Below are positions 1-12,299 of a stretch of 64,000 nucleotides of DNA, one piece after another; the stretch's first letter is position 1; every line of letters begins with the position of its first letter. The notes under the pieces are model-generated. The model saw only the letters and a list, made by a program, of their open reading frames with translations, was not told where the DNA came from and made no database searches. The stretch is taken from the NCBI GenBank assembly GCA_028023455.1, contig JAQFVV010006221.1:6675011-6739010 (forward strand), given 5' to 3'. This DNA is from Epiperipatus broadwayi (taxonomy: Eukaryota > Onychophora > Udeonychophora > Euonychophora > Peripatidae). The translations under genes were made by a program, and so were the position numbers.

Positions 1-136
1 ATGATCAAACTGTGAACACAAGACAGAGAATTTTACAAGAAAAAGGCAGTCCCCCTTTTGCTTTACTGGTCAGTAAAGAATAAGGTGGACTGCCTTTTTC
101 TTGTAAAATTCTCTGTCGTGTTCACAGTTTGATCAT
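1..136. mobile_element. Foldback (hairpin) element, MITE-like
   Basis: Bases 1-52 are the near-perfect reverse complement of bases 87-136, leaving a spacer of about 34 bases. The arms differ by little more than a one-base indel around the AACAC/GACAG stretch. No open frame is present. The palindrome starts at the very first base of the window, so it may extend further left, and target-site duplications cannot be judged. The form is that of a foldback or MITE-type insertion, but no transposon family can be assigned from this copy. Confidence 0.8.
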
Positions 137-251
137 TATTCAGACAGCCACTATAACATCTGTGTTAAATAAGTATTATAATAAGTGCAAAAGGTTTGCA
201 GCCTTTCAATTTAATTTCAACTATCTGTGCTTTATATAAAATATTATTTAT

Positions 252-3200
252 AATAACAACTCCTAAATTTACAAATATATTTTGCAGGACATGATATCTG
301 ATAATTATATTTTTCTTCTCTTTTGTTATTTATATTCTAGAATTCATAACTCTATTTTATTACACACTCATGTAACAGGAACTGACAAAATGCAGTGTTA
401 CCATTACATCCTTACTTCACATATATACATGCTATCAACCAAACTAGCACTGGGGTAATTAAACAATGCAATATGGGTCTAAATGTGTGAGTTAGGAAGG
501 TCACACTATCCTTTATGAGTCTTGAAGAATTCTATGAACTAGCTACATTTTCTTTTTTCTTTTTTTGTTTGTTTACTCATCCAAGATGAGGATGAATCAT
601 TGACAATTTAGATGATTTAAATTTTAAAATAAATTAGTATGACATGATTTGAAATGTCTATCCAAGACTTACAAATCCAGTGATAAATTTCTTCCATTTC
701 TATAGAATCCATAGTATTTTATGCGTGCTTTTATATTCTGCTGCCTGTTTTAATATAATTAACATAGCTACATCCCATCAGTTTGCTTATAAAATTAAGA
801 GACAAAATATCATAACATTGATAATGCCATAGACCAACAAATGACTTTAGCACTACTGCTTTAGATAGTCCAAAAAAATTTAATCCTACCATTTATTTTA
901 ATTGACAAACTGTATTACATATAGCTATGACTATATGATGGAAAAACCTTCCCAATGGACACATGAAGGAGAAGATCTTAATTCTACTAATCTAAATGAC
1001 AAAATATAGTGACTCTCTAACCTTATTCAGAGGTTCAATATTGGTGTAGACTTAGTCTCATTACTAAGAAGGGAAATACACTGCTTTACTTCATATAATA
1101 TAACCATAATACACAAATGCTTAATCTAGGAAATATAATCCATTCATGGTAAGTATTTAAATAAACTAAGGGAGAGGTCTCTCAATCCCTGACAATATAA
1201 TATATATCCTTAACAATTTCTTTTTTCATATCTATTCACACATTTCATTGTAAACATAAAAAAATAAATTCGTTTGTAGATAAATTCCTAATTCTTTGAT
1301 CTCTTTTTGTATATTACATCATCCAAAACCGATCAGGAAAAATACAAGTCAAGCAACTTTAAATTTAACAATTACATAAATGAATTGCACAAACAGGCAC
1401 ACATATGTGTAACATGCACACATAACTTCAAATATTCAATACATAGATATTATACCAATCTTAACCAATAAATCAAAAATAAATCTTTAATTCATGATGA
1501 ATTATAAATGCTTCAAAATTTTATGTATAATAATCATTATTAAACAGACCTTATCATCTCTAACAATGCAAGAATAAAACAATATTTTCTTTTGCATTTA
1601 TTCCTCTTTAAATTAGCTGCTAGCTTCATAATAGCAAATAAATACTTCTACCACTAACATAAGCTTATGGAATACATCTACATAAAAAAAATTATATCAA
1701 AATAACAATCAATTACCAAGTATAATACTTTTCATATTATACTTATCTGAGATGATCTTGGAGCAAAAGAAAATAAAAGAAAACAACATAAAGACAAGTA
1801 AATTGATCTACCTATCTACCATATCCTAATAACAAAAGAAATAATTAAATCCTCTTTATCTGGGAAATAAAAGTTCATTCGTACAGTCTGTAAATAATCC
1901 CTCTTAGACATATATGAAATAATGATAATAATTACAAATGAATAGATGTAGACACATAGACATATTCCCACCGGATGAACAATATATATTTTGGATCCGA
2001 TTGAAAAGCAGTTTCCAAAGTTCTTAGCAGATAGCTAATTGTAATTGCTGACAATATAGCATTTGAAGTATTCAACATATTTTCTTTTCATTTCCAGTAC
2101 TTAAGATTTGCCCATATATAAGCATTTGGGTTGGAAAGAATAAGCGGATTCATTTTATTCTTTCATAAATACTATATCTTGTGTTGGGAATGAAAGTATT
2201 CATTTATTATTAACACTTGTAAAAAGCACATGCACAATAACTTGAAAAGGGTAATCTTTAATGTATTATAATGACAAATTACATTTACTGCTGCAGATTT
2301 TTTAGTAATATTTTATTGTTTAATTAACTGGTGGTTTTGCCATTTTATAATTCAGCAATCATTCTTGCAAATTTCAAAAGGAGCATAAGCTTTCCACCAA
2401 TTAACATGAACTATAATTACATTTATCAATGAATTCATAACATTTTATCAAAGACCATCCATTAGGCGAATAGTTAATTAATTTGTGATATTCACTTAAG
2501 TCTATATAATTATTTATATGATGATATATTTTAGTGATATGTTAAGTATCAATGAGGAGAACAATAAGAAAATGTACACATGTAATATTCATGCTTCCAC
2601 TTGAATTAAGTTATAAGCACATTGAATAGAAGTTAGTTATCTATTAGTTTTATATAAGTCACACATTCAATTCCTTAATTCTAGAAGATTTGAATGGTTA
2701 GATCTAATTCTTGTCCAATAATAGTTTATGGCAGATTACACTAAGTTAGACACATACATTCTTTCACTTGAGTTTTACTTTTCTATGCCCAAAAAAATTT
2801 TTAATCTAGAATTTATAAGATGTTTTTTGAAAAAGTTCAGCATAATTTTTCCCATAAAATAGCTAAATTCATACAATTCCATTTTTTATTAACACTAAAG
2901 ATTAAGGGCAGATAAGTTAAATTTGAATTATAGACACACATATGCATTTTAATTGATATTGAATCTAAAGTTAGTTAATTAAAAACATAGGGTGATATTT
3001 CTTGTTTGAAGTTGATTACATTCTCATCTTTTTTATATATTTCATTTAACTAGTTTCATATTAAAAAAATAATACTTAAAATCATACTTTTGAATTTAAT
3101 TGAATAGTAACCACTTCATTTGCAAGAATTATGTAGAGTGAGAGAGAACTGCAATAAAACAGATTACTTTCTTGTCTATTTATATTTTTGTTATGATTAT

Positions 3201-4074
3201 TGCTTAGATATTTATTTTTTTCACCAATCAAGAGGTTACTCCCCCCAAAAATCATCTTCAAGAAGGTCAACCCCATCGTTTGCACTAAGATAATTATCTG
3301 GAAATATTCAATAAATCTTTTCTCTCTTGGAGAGGAAAAAAAAATATTCTGACCTTCAAATGATATTAATCAAATTAAATACAAATATTCTTTAGACTTC
3401 TATAATGAAATAAATAAAAAAAGATCCAGTAAATAAAGTAATTGATAGTGTATTTGGTTTGCCTAATAATCAATCGATCCATCTATCCATTAATCACTTA
3501 AAATGTGTTTAAATTGGTTAGCAAAGATATTTATTATAAATTTAAGTATTTCACTGCAAAACATAATATTCTGTATTATAACCAAATACATGAGTGAAAG
3601 GTGAAGTTGTAAGATGGCACAAACATACAGGTGCACACATATGATGCACTATAAACACTAAACCAATCTGATTAAAATAGAAGCCTATATGACCATGAGT
3701 CAAATATACTTTACTAACTATACTATGGACCAGAATGTCAATGAGCAAATAAACCAGAAAATCACTAGACAAATATCAATCACTGCTTCACAGACAAATA
3801 AGACAAATCTGTATCAACTCAACCTATACACTAACAGTTTTTGTGACAAGTCACCCTCCTTTCTATCATTAAATACCCATCAAAGAAATACTAAATATCT
3901 TAAAACTTCTAACTAATACCTGTACATAACTTTCTAAACAAGATTATGGATTATTAATGAAAATTTTTTAAATATTTAATGTTATTTTACTTTTTTTAGC
4001 TAAGTGCAATGAGTTATTACTGATACAGTGTTATCTACTTAAAATTTGTTTTTGTGTCCATTTAGAAGGTCACA
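252..4074. repeat. Direct repeat block, left copy (about 3.8 kb)
   Basis: This block is collinear with 7504-11119 in the same orientation. It can be followed from ACAACTCC...AAATTTAC at the left end to TTTAGAAGGTCACA at the right end, with small indels and estimated high-eighties percent identity. Shared landmarks include TTTTATGCGTGCTT, CTGGTGGTTTTGCCA, GCAGATAGCTAATTG and GAGGTTAC followed by a C-tract. Identity stops at 4074. On the minus strand the block begins TGTGACC and is immediately preceded by the 14-base purine run AAGAAAGAGGGAGA (4075-4088). No long conserved reading frame runs through it. It is either one arm of a segmental duplication or a very long LTR of the element whose gag remnant lies to its right. 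Confidence 0.93.
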
Positions 4075-4311
4075 TCTCCCTCTTTCTTATAAAAGAAAAA
4101 AATGAAATAAACAAGTAATAACAAGAACACTGTATTAGTAATTTAAACATCATACCATAAGATTAATTCTTAACTTGGAAATTATGCATACTCAGGTTCT
4201 CAAATCTCTAACTGACTTTTGTACTCTGGTTGGGTATGGTATCCAGCTGTGAGCATTATAGGCACATTTAAATCTTGTCTTTGTATTCTTTACTTTTTTT
4301 CTAACAAGTTT

Positions 4312-5774
4312 TTATCTTAGAGACTTCATTTCCACTTTCTTGGGTTTATCTCTAGCCTTACCAATATATTTTACTTTATTTGTGATATTCTTAAGACAAT
4401 TTACATTGTTCAATCTTTTTTTTGTTCTCCTAAGTTTGACCATAGCCTTATTTAAATCTCTTTCTGGATTAATATCTCCCTTAAGAAAATCCATACCAAT
4501 TTTATTTTTACCTTTACCTTTAAGTTCACTTGCTTGACCAAATTCTCTATTCTGATCAATGGTTTCTTTAAAAAAATTCCAAATAACATCTCATTTGTCA
4601 TCTTAAACTTGACCTCAGCTTTTCCAGTACTTCTGATTAAGCCAATATTGTCTCCAACAAAATTTATCTGGGTTTGCTTTTCATTTACTAATTTAAATTT
4701 TATCTTAACCCTACTTAAATCTCTAGCTGGATTAATATCTTTTATTATATGCTCTACATTGTATATTATATTTTAAATACCCTCATGTAATACCTTTCTG
4801 CAAACATTGCCCTTCATGTTATGATACAAGTAATTAAAAACACATTTTGGAACTATGCTTTCAATTTTATCTTTGAACTTATTGTTTGTAAGGTTAATAA
4901 CCTCATTTCTCTTAACTCTGTTTTTGATTAACCACTTTTATAAGTTTCTCATGTGCTTTGAATTTTTCACTGACTAAACCAACATCCTTATTAATTGAGT
5001 TAACAGTCTGCTGATTTTCTTCCTTAAGTTGCAATACTGAGTCCTCATTGTCTATTTTAATCTGCTGTAACTGATCCTTAACATTTATTTCCATCACTTC
5101 TAATTGATATGCTTGATTCCTAACATCTTCTCTAATCTCTTTCATTTCTATCATTTGATTCTCAATCTTATTCTCCACCCTTCATATCTGCAGGTCTGAA
5201 TTATCTTTCAATTCCAAAATTTGTTGGGCATACCCTGTTAACTTCTCTTGCACTTCTAATTTCATTCTTGACATTTGTTGGGTATTCTCTCTTATTATTT
5301 CTGACATTCATTGAACATTCTCTCTTAGCTTCTCTTGCATCATTTCTGACATTTGGCAGGCATTCTCTGCTAACTTCTCTTCCATTTCTTGGGCATTCTC
5401 TGCTAGCTTCTCTTCCAATTGTTGGGCATTCTCTGTTAACTTCAGCATTTTGGGGCAATATCTCCTAACTTCTCTAACATTTGTTGGGCATTCTCTTCTA
5501 ACTTCTGCATTTGTTGGATATTCTCACCTAACTTCCCTGACATTTGTTGGGCATTCTTTTCTAACTTCTCTCTCATCACCCTAATTATCATCTATAGGTA
5601 CTCATTCACTCTTCCAAATGGGACATTTTCTACCCTACCATCTTCTCTACCAGTTAAATTCATGGTTTCATTTCCTGAATCAATATCAGGAGATAAAGTG
5701 ATTGTGTCTGGAGACAACATCTCTTGAGACCTGTCCAAATCATCACAATTATTAAATTCTTCCATTATATCCAA
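4312..5774 (-). pseudogene. Gag-like coiled-coil protein of an LTR-type retroelement, decayed
   Basis: Reading from 5774 leftward, an ATG opens an acidic, Ser/Thr/Asp-rich N-terminal segment of 60 codons (MDIMEEFNNCDDL...). After one stop the same frame continues into a long helical region made of 11-residue units such as KLEENAQQMLE and KLAENAQEMEE. It ends near 5450, where a frameshift moves the coil to another frame. That frame continues, with two more stops, to about 4912 through Glu/Gln/Lys-rich sequence (QLEVMEINVKDQLQQ). A basic tail resumes at 4494-4312 (MDFLKGDINPERDLNK...). Long N-terminal coiled coils followed by a basic tail are common in arthropod-type retroelement Gag proteins, so Gag is inferred by architecture. 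No zinc knuckle, protease or polymerase follows. At least three stops and one frameshift make it a pseudogene. Confidence 0.55.
5215..5575 (-). repeat. 33-bp tandem repeat encoding hendecad coiled coil
   Basis: On the minus strand the unit GAGAATGCCCAACAAATG plus about 15 bases (GAGAAGTTAG-like) recurs about ten times with a period near 33 bases, varying by multiples of three. In the coding frame each unit gives about eleven residues of the type (K/E)LxENAQQMxE. A 33-base unit also produces repetitive products in the other two frames, which explains a shadow frame rich in NRECP-like segments at 5201-5458. Confidence 0.8.
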
Positions 5775-6238
5775 TTTTCTTAAAACCTATTAATATATTG
5801 TTCACAAAGAAAACAAGATATATCAACCCTACTTTCCTCTCAACCAAACAATTCAAATTCTCCATCATCATTTAAAAACAGATAAGGCCATTATAATTTG
5901 CATAGTTATATCCTCCCACATGACATTTGGTTTCCACACATGACAAATAAAAAAAATATTGCTTTTCATAATTAGATGACATCGATCCAAACATGCTTGA
6001 CATTATTAAATGAGATTTGTATCATTCATTTACAAATGTATCATAAACTAAGTTAGTTTTGATGTGATAACAAAGATAAAATAATTCAAATATATATAAT
6101 TATTAGGCTATGTAATAACTGAAACACACAGGCTTATTATATACCTGGGTTTATATATGTAATATATAGGGTATATGAGCACAGACTTTCACTCAAACCA
6201 CCACTCTCCACACTATCTCATAACACTGATACACTTGA

Positions 6239-6316
6239 ACACATGTATGTTGAAAAGATAAATAATCACCAATACGTATATACTGGTGATTATTTATCTT
6301 TTCAACATATATGTGT
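6239..6316. repeat. Short perfect palindrome / hairpin
   Basis: ATGTTGAAAAGATAAATAAT at 6247 and its reverse complement ending at 6308 form arms of about 25 bases with a 12-base centre. With one mismatch the pairing extends outward to ACACAT (6239) and ATGTGT (6316). It probably represents a small foldback element. No gene is associated. Confidence 0.75.
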
Positions 6317-6786
6317 CTATGTGTGGGATGCATTAGAATGCTATAACTGCTATCCACAACACTATTCAAACTTCATTTATCAGGCCCAACATGTTGGCTA
6401 CACCAAAAAACTATTGTAGCCTTCCTGATATACCAATCACACATCTCCTATGAATAAATATCCAGTGTGCCAATTCTATTGGTAATAGAATAAACTACTA
6501 ATCTGACTCTACTTTGAATCACTATCAAGACTCTTAGAATAATGTCCAACTATAGCTTAGCTCAGTGGGGGCCATAGAGTTTCATAATATGTAAAATGCA
6601 GATAAAATACAGGAGGGAATATTATGAATCAATAAGACTAAAATGTCTACTTGGTTTTGCAATAAATAAGTAGTTGAAATTGATAAAGTTCATCCATTTA
6701 AACTAATAAGTTATAATTCAAGTTTAGCTCCTCCCATCATCTAAATGCATTTATGACTAACAACGGTAGGATTTTAATAGGTTAAA

Positions 6787-7000
6787 ATAAAGATATGGCA
6801 CTAATCAATATTTACTGTATAATAAACTTAAATTAAATAAACAAAGATACAGCACTAATCAACTTTTACCATATGATGAGTTTAAATTAAATAAAACAAA
6901 GATCTAGTACTAATCAACTTTTACTGTATAATAGATTTAAATTAGATAAAACAAAGATATAGCACCAATCAACTTTTGCTATATGATAAGTTTAAATCAA
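6787..7000. repeat. Tandem repeat, period about 55 bp, four copies
   Basis: A unit of the form AAACAAAGATATAGCACTAA followed by TCAACTTTTACTATATGATA and a TTTAAATTA spacer occurs four times in a row, starting near 6787, 6834, 6889 and 6944. The first copy is slightly shorter and the units differ by several substitutions each. No coding content is seen. Confidence 0.85.
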
Positions 7001-7503
7001 AGGACTAAATTAATATCTACCTTGAAACAATAAGGAAATATCTCAGGGTTTTATTATATAACTTATTTAAAAATTCATATTCTATAATAGTTACCAATTA
7101 CCATCATAAAAGGTAACGACATAAAATTGAGTATTGTTCTAATGAGATAGCAGTTAGACAATGAAAGAAATGGGGTATCTTTTTATTTTAAATCATTATC
7201 CAAAGAATAACTAAGTACACAATCTTTCCCAGAAGTTCATCAAACAATTAAGCATTTCATATAATGTTTGGATCAAAAATAATATCATCAGATCGGAATA
7301 TGTTCATTATTAAACTCATGAAATAGTGCAATTATATCATATTGGATATCTAGGTGTGGAAACTAAGAATACGAATGCATGTAGAAGAACAACTCTTGAC
7401 AAAGTTTAAAATAAATGAAACATTTATTGCATTATGTAACCAAAATAAATACAAACAGTTTATATTAGGATCAGAATTTCAGAGTCTATTGACTAGATTT
7501 ATC

Positions 7504-10500
7504 AATTACAACTCCCAAATTTACAAATATATCTTGCAGGACTTGATATCTAATAATTATATATTTTTCTCTTTTCTTTTGTTATTTATATTCCAGAATC
7601 CATAACTATTTTATTACACACTCATTTAACACAAACTGACAAAATGAAGTAATACCTTTATATTCTTACTTCACATAGATACATGCTATCAGCTAATTCT
7701 AATATCCTTTGTCAACCAAACCAACACTGGGGTAATTAAACAATGTAATACAGGTCTAAACATGTGAGTTAGGGAGGTCGCACTGTCCTTTATGAGTCTT
7801 GAACAATTCTATGAACTAAGTTACACTTATTTCTTTCCTTTTTTGTTTGTTTACTCATTCAAGATGAGGATAAATTATTGATGATTAGATGATTTAAAAT
7901 TTAAAATAAATTAGTATGATATGATTTGAAATGTCTATCCAAGACTCACAAATCCAGTGATAAATTTCTTCCATCTCTATAGAATCAATAGTATTTTATG
8001 CGTGCTTCTATATTCTGCTGCCCGTTATAATATAATTAACATTGCTACATCCCATCAGATTACTTATAAAATTAAGAGACGTAATGCCATGGACCAACCA
8101 ATGACTTTAGAACTAGTTCTGCTTTAGATACTCCATAAAAGAAATTAATCCTACCATTTATTTTAATTGACAAACTATATTACACATAGCTATGATTATG
8201 CAACGGAAAAACATTTCAAATGGACACATGAGGGACAAAATGATCTTAATTATACTAATCTAAATGACAAAATATAGTGACTCCCTAATCATACTCAGAG
8301 GTTCAATATTGGTGTGGACCTAGCTCATCACCGAGAATAAGGGAAATACACTGCTTCACTTCATATAATATAATCATCATAATACACAAATGCTTAATCT
8401 AGCAAATATAATCCATTCATAGTAAGTATTTAAATAAACTAAGAGAGAGTTCTCTCAATCCCTGACTATATAATATATATCCTTAATGATTTCTTTCTTC
8501 ATAGCTACTCAACACATTTCATTCTAAACATAAAAAAAAAAATTTGTTCATAGATAAATTCCTAATTCTTTCATCTCTTTTGGCATATTATATCATCCAA
8601 AAATGATCATGAAAAATATGAAACTCACAAACGGGCACACATATGCTTAACACACACAAAATAATTTCAAATCATATTCAATACATAGATATTATACCAA
8701 CATTAACCAATAAATCTAAAATAAATGTTTAATTCATGACGAATTATAAATGCTTCAAAATTTTATGTATAACCCTCTTTATTAAACAGACTTCATCATC
8801 TCTAACAATGCAAGGATAAAACAATATTTTTTTGGCATTTACATCTCTTTAAATTAGCTGCTAGCTTCATAATAGCAAATAAATATTTCTACCACTAACA
8901 TAAGCATATAGAATATGTATACATAAAAAATTATATCATAATAACAATACTTTTCATATTATACGTATCCGAGATGATCTTGGAGCAAAAGAAAATAATA
9001 AACAAAAACAACATAAAGACAAATAAATTAATCTACCTATCTACCATACACTAACAACAACAAAAATAATTAAATCTTCTTTAGCTGGGAAATAAAAGTT
9101 AATTCATACAGTCTGTAAATAATTCCTCTTAGACATAAATGAAGATAATGATAATAATTATAAACAAATAGATGTTAGTAGACATATAGACAAATTACCA
9201 CAGGATGAACAATATGCATTTTAGATACAATTCAAAAGCAGTTTCCAAAATTCTTAGCAGATAGCTAATTGAAATTGCTGACAATATAGCATGCAAATTA
9301 TTCAGCATATTTTCTTTTTATAATGACAAATTTCGTTACTGCTGCAGTTCTTTTAGTAATATTTTATTGTTTAATTGACTGGTGGTTTTGCCATTTTATA
9401 ATTCAGCAATCATTTTTGCAAATTTTAAAAAAAGCATAAGTCTTCCATCAAAATTGACATTAACTATAATTACATTTATCAATGAATTCATAACACTTTA
9501 TCACAAGCCATCCATTAGGCAACTAGTTAATTAATTTGTGATACTCACTTAAGTATACATAATTCTTTAAATGACAACATATTTTAGTGATATGTTAAGT
9601 ATCAATGAGGAAAACAATAAGAAAATGTACACATGCAAAATTCATGCTCTTACACTCGTTAAGTTATAAGCACATTTAATAGAGGTTAATTATCTATTAG
9701 TTTTATATAAGTCACACATTCAATTCTTTAATTCTAGAAGATATGAATGGTTAGATCTAATTCTTGTCTAATAATAATTTATGGAATGTTATACTAAGTT
9801 AGACATACACATCCTTCTATTTGAGTTTTACTTTTTTATGGCCAAAAAAATTTTTTAATCTAGAGTTTATGAGATGTTTTGTTAAAAAGTTCAGCATAAT
9901 TTTCCCCATAAAATAGCAAAATTCATACAATTCCATTTTTTTATTAACACTAAATATTAAGATCAGATAAGTTTAACTTGAGTTATAGATGCACATATGC
10001 ATTTTAAATACTGATATTAAATCTAAAGTTAGTTAATTGAAAACATAGGGTGATATACCTTGTTTGAAGTTGATTATTTTCTCATCTTTTTCTTTATATT
10101 CTAAAGAAAATTCCTTTAATTAGTTTCATATAAGAAAAATAATCTTTAATGTAAGAACCATGTAGAGAGAAAGAGAATGGTAATAAAACAGATTACTTTC
10201 TTGTCTATTCATATTTTTTTGTTACAATTACTGCTTAGATATCCATTTCTTCCACCAATCAAGAGGTTACCCCCCCCCCCCAAAGTCAACTTCAAGAAAG
10301 TCAACCCCACCTTTTGCACTAAGATAATTAGCTGGAAATCTTCAATAAATCTTTTCTCTTGTGGAGAGGAAAAAAAATTATTCTGCACTTCAAATGATAT
10401 TAATCAAATCAAGTAAAAATATTCTTTACACTTCTAAAATGAAATAAATAATAAAAAACATACCCAGTAAATAAAGTAATCGATAGCGTATTTGGTCTGC

Positions 10501-11119
10501 CTAACAATCAACTGATCCATATACCCGTTAATCACTTAAAATGGGTTTAAATTGGTTATCAAAGATATTTATTATAAATTTGAATATTTCATTGTAAAAC
10601 ATAATATTCTGTATCATAACCAAATACATGAGTGAAAGAGGAAGTTGTAAGATGGCACAAACCTACATCCACATACATATACTGCACTATAAATACTAAA
10701 CCAATCTGATCAAAATAGAAGCCTATATGACCACGAGTTGAATATACTGTAATAACTATACTATGGACCAGAATGGAGTGTCAATGGCAAATAAATCAGA
10801 AAATCACTAAGCAAATATCAGCTACTTCCTTACAGACAAATAAGACAAGTCTGTATCAACCCAACCTATACACTAACAGTTTCTGAGACAAGTCACCCTT
10901 TTTTCTATCATTAAATACCCATCAAAGACATACTAAATGTCTTAAAACTTCTAAATAATACCTGTACATAACTTTCTAAACAAGGGGTAATGGATTATTA
11001 ATGCATTTTTTTAAAAAATTTCATGTTATTTCATTTTTTTATGCTAAACGCAATTAGTTATTACTCATACAGTGTTATCTACTTAAAATTTGTTTCTTGT
11101 GTCAATTTAGAAGGTCACA
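7504..11119. repeat. Direct repeat block, right copy (about 3.6 kb)
   Basis: This is the second copy of the block at 252-4074, in the same orientation. It is about 200 bases shorter, the main loss being a segment present at about 2107-2260 in the left copy. The right boundary is AAGGTCACA at 11119, after which the copies diverge at once: the left copy goes into the purine-tract complement, this one into a TA-rich run. A C-tract of six in the left copy (3241-3246) has expanded to twelve here (10270-10281). The frames at 7354-7605 and 10177-10416 are chance frames within or overlapping the block. Confidence 0.93.
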
Positions 11120-11172
11120 ATATATATATAATGCAGAATCACTGATAATCTTACATGCAGAATGCGATTTTT

Positions 11173-11484
11173 AATATACTAATATAATTTCAAGCCAGCT
11201 ATAAGCCATTCTGAAATCACTATAACTAATTAGAGGAAAAGACAACCATATATTTAATAACATCTTAATATTAAATTAATCTTCAGTTAAGAGTTATAAA
11301 TCTAATAGTTCAAAATAGATTAAATAGTTGAAATACTAAAAACCTATAGCAAGTTATATTTACATGTTAATTGAAGATTAATTTAATATTAAGAGGTTGT
11401 TAAATATGTGGCTCAGCTTTTTCTTTTAATTAACCATTGATTTCAGAATAGCTTAGAATTGTCTTGAAATTATGTTAGTATATA
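11173..11484. mobile_element. Foldback element, arms about 115 bp
   Basis: The left arm 11173-11290 (ATATACTAATATAATTTCAAG...) is the diverged reverse complement of 11368-11484 (ending AAATTATGTTAGTATATA), with a spacer of about 77 bases. Arm identity is roughly 80 percent, so this is an old insertion. There is no open frame. It lies directly beyond the right end of the duplicated block. Confidence 0.8.
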
Positions 11485-11685
11485 CATATATATCACCTGT
11501 GTGTGTCAGTAAATGGTATATTTATATATGATTAAAGCTAAAGTGTAGGTGGGTTCATTCTACATTTACATTTACGGACAATTAATGTACACATAGCTCG
11601 CTGAAAGTTTTTAATACTTTTGCAATATTTCATCTATTTTGAGCTATTAAAAAGTTATATTTACATATATAACTGGAATGGAAGA

Positions 11686-12270
11686 AACTACCTTTCAATG
11701 TGCTAAGTAACATAAATCAACTATTAAAAGACAGAGTGATACTGCCTGCCATTTAGTATTTATTGGTATTTGTGCTTTGTTTATTTACATAATTTTAAAT
11801 GAAAAAATGAAATTCAATCTATTGCTTACATATATAAAATAGAATAAATTATACAGAATCACCACTTAAATATTTAGAGGATCAAGGCCACATAAACATG
11901 AAATGAGACCTCAGTTTAATGAATGTAATAATAAATAATTGTAACTCAGACTGTATGTAACTAAAACAGAAGTAACTATATCTTCCAATGAATTAGTTAA
12001 CGTAAATAAACTATTAAAAGACAGAATAATACCACCTCTCCTTTAGAATCTTTGGAAATTGTTAAAATTAGGGCTTGATCCTCTGAATATTTAAGTGGTG
12101 ATTCTATATAATTTATTCCATCATATATATATATATAAGCAATAGATTGAATTTCATTCTTTCATTTAAAAAATAAACAAAGCACAAATACCAATAAATA
12201 CTAAAGGATAGTGGGCATCACTTGCCATTTAATAGTTTATTTATATTACATAATTCATTGGTAGGTAGTT
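11686..12270. mobile_element. Foldback element, arms about 200 bp, with an extra internal half-copy
   Basis: The left arm 11686-11889 begins AACTACCTTTCAATG and ends GGATCAAGGCC. Its reverse complement is 12072-12270 (GGCTTGATCC ... CATTGGTAGGTAGTT). The spacer holds a third, direct partial copy of the left-arm start at about 11972-12055, sharing ACTATTAAAAGACAGA. The arms are about 80-85 percent identical. The structure suggests a foldback or MITE family that has duplicated internally. No transposase is present. Confidence 0.82.
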
Positions 12271-12299
12271 ATTTTCATTCAGATATATATATAGTATCA

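Noticed and set aside
5201-5458. 85-codon minus-strand frame rich in NRECP repeats
   Set aside because: It is an alternate-frame shadow of the 33-base repeat. The neighbouring frame gives a coherent coiled coil continuous with the segments on both sides.
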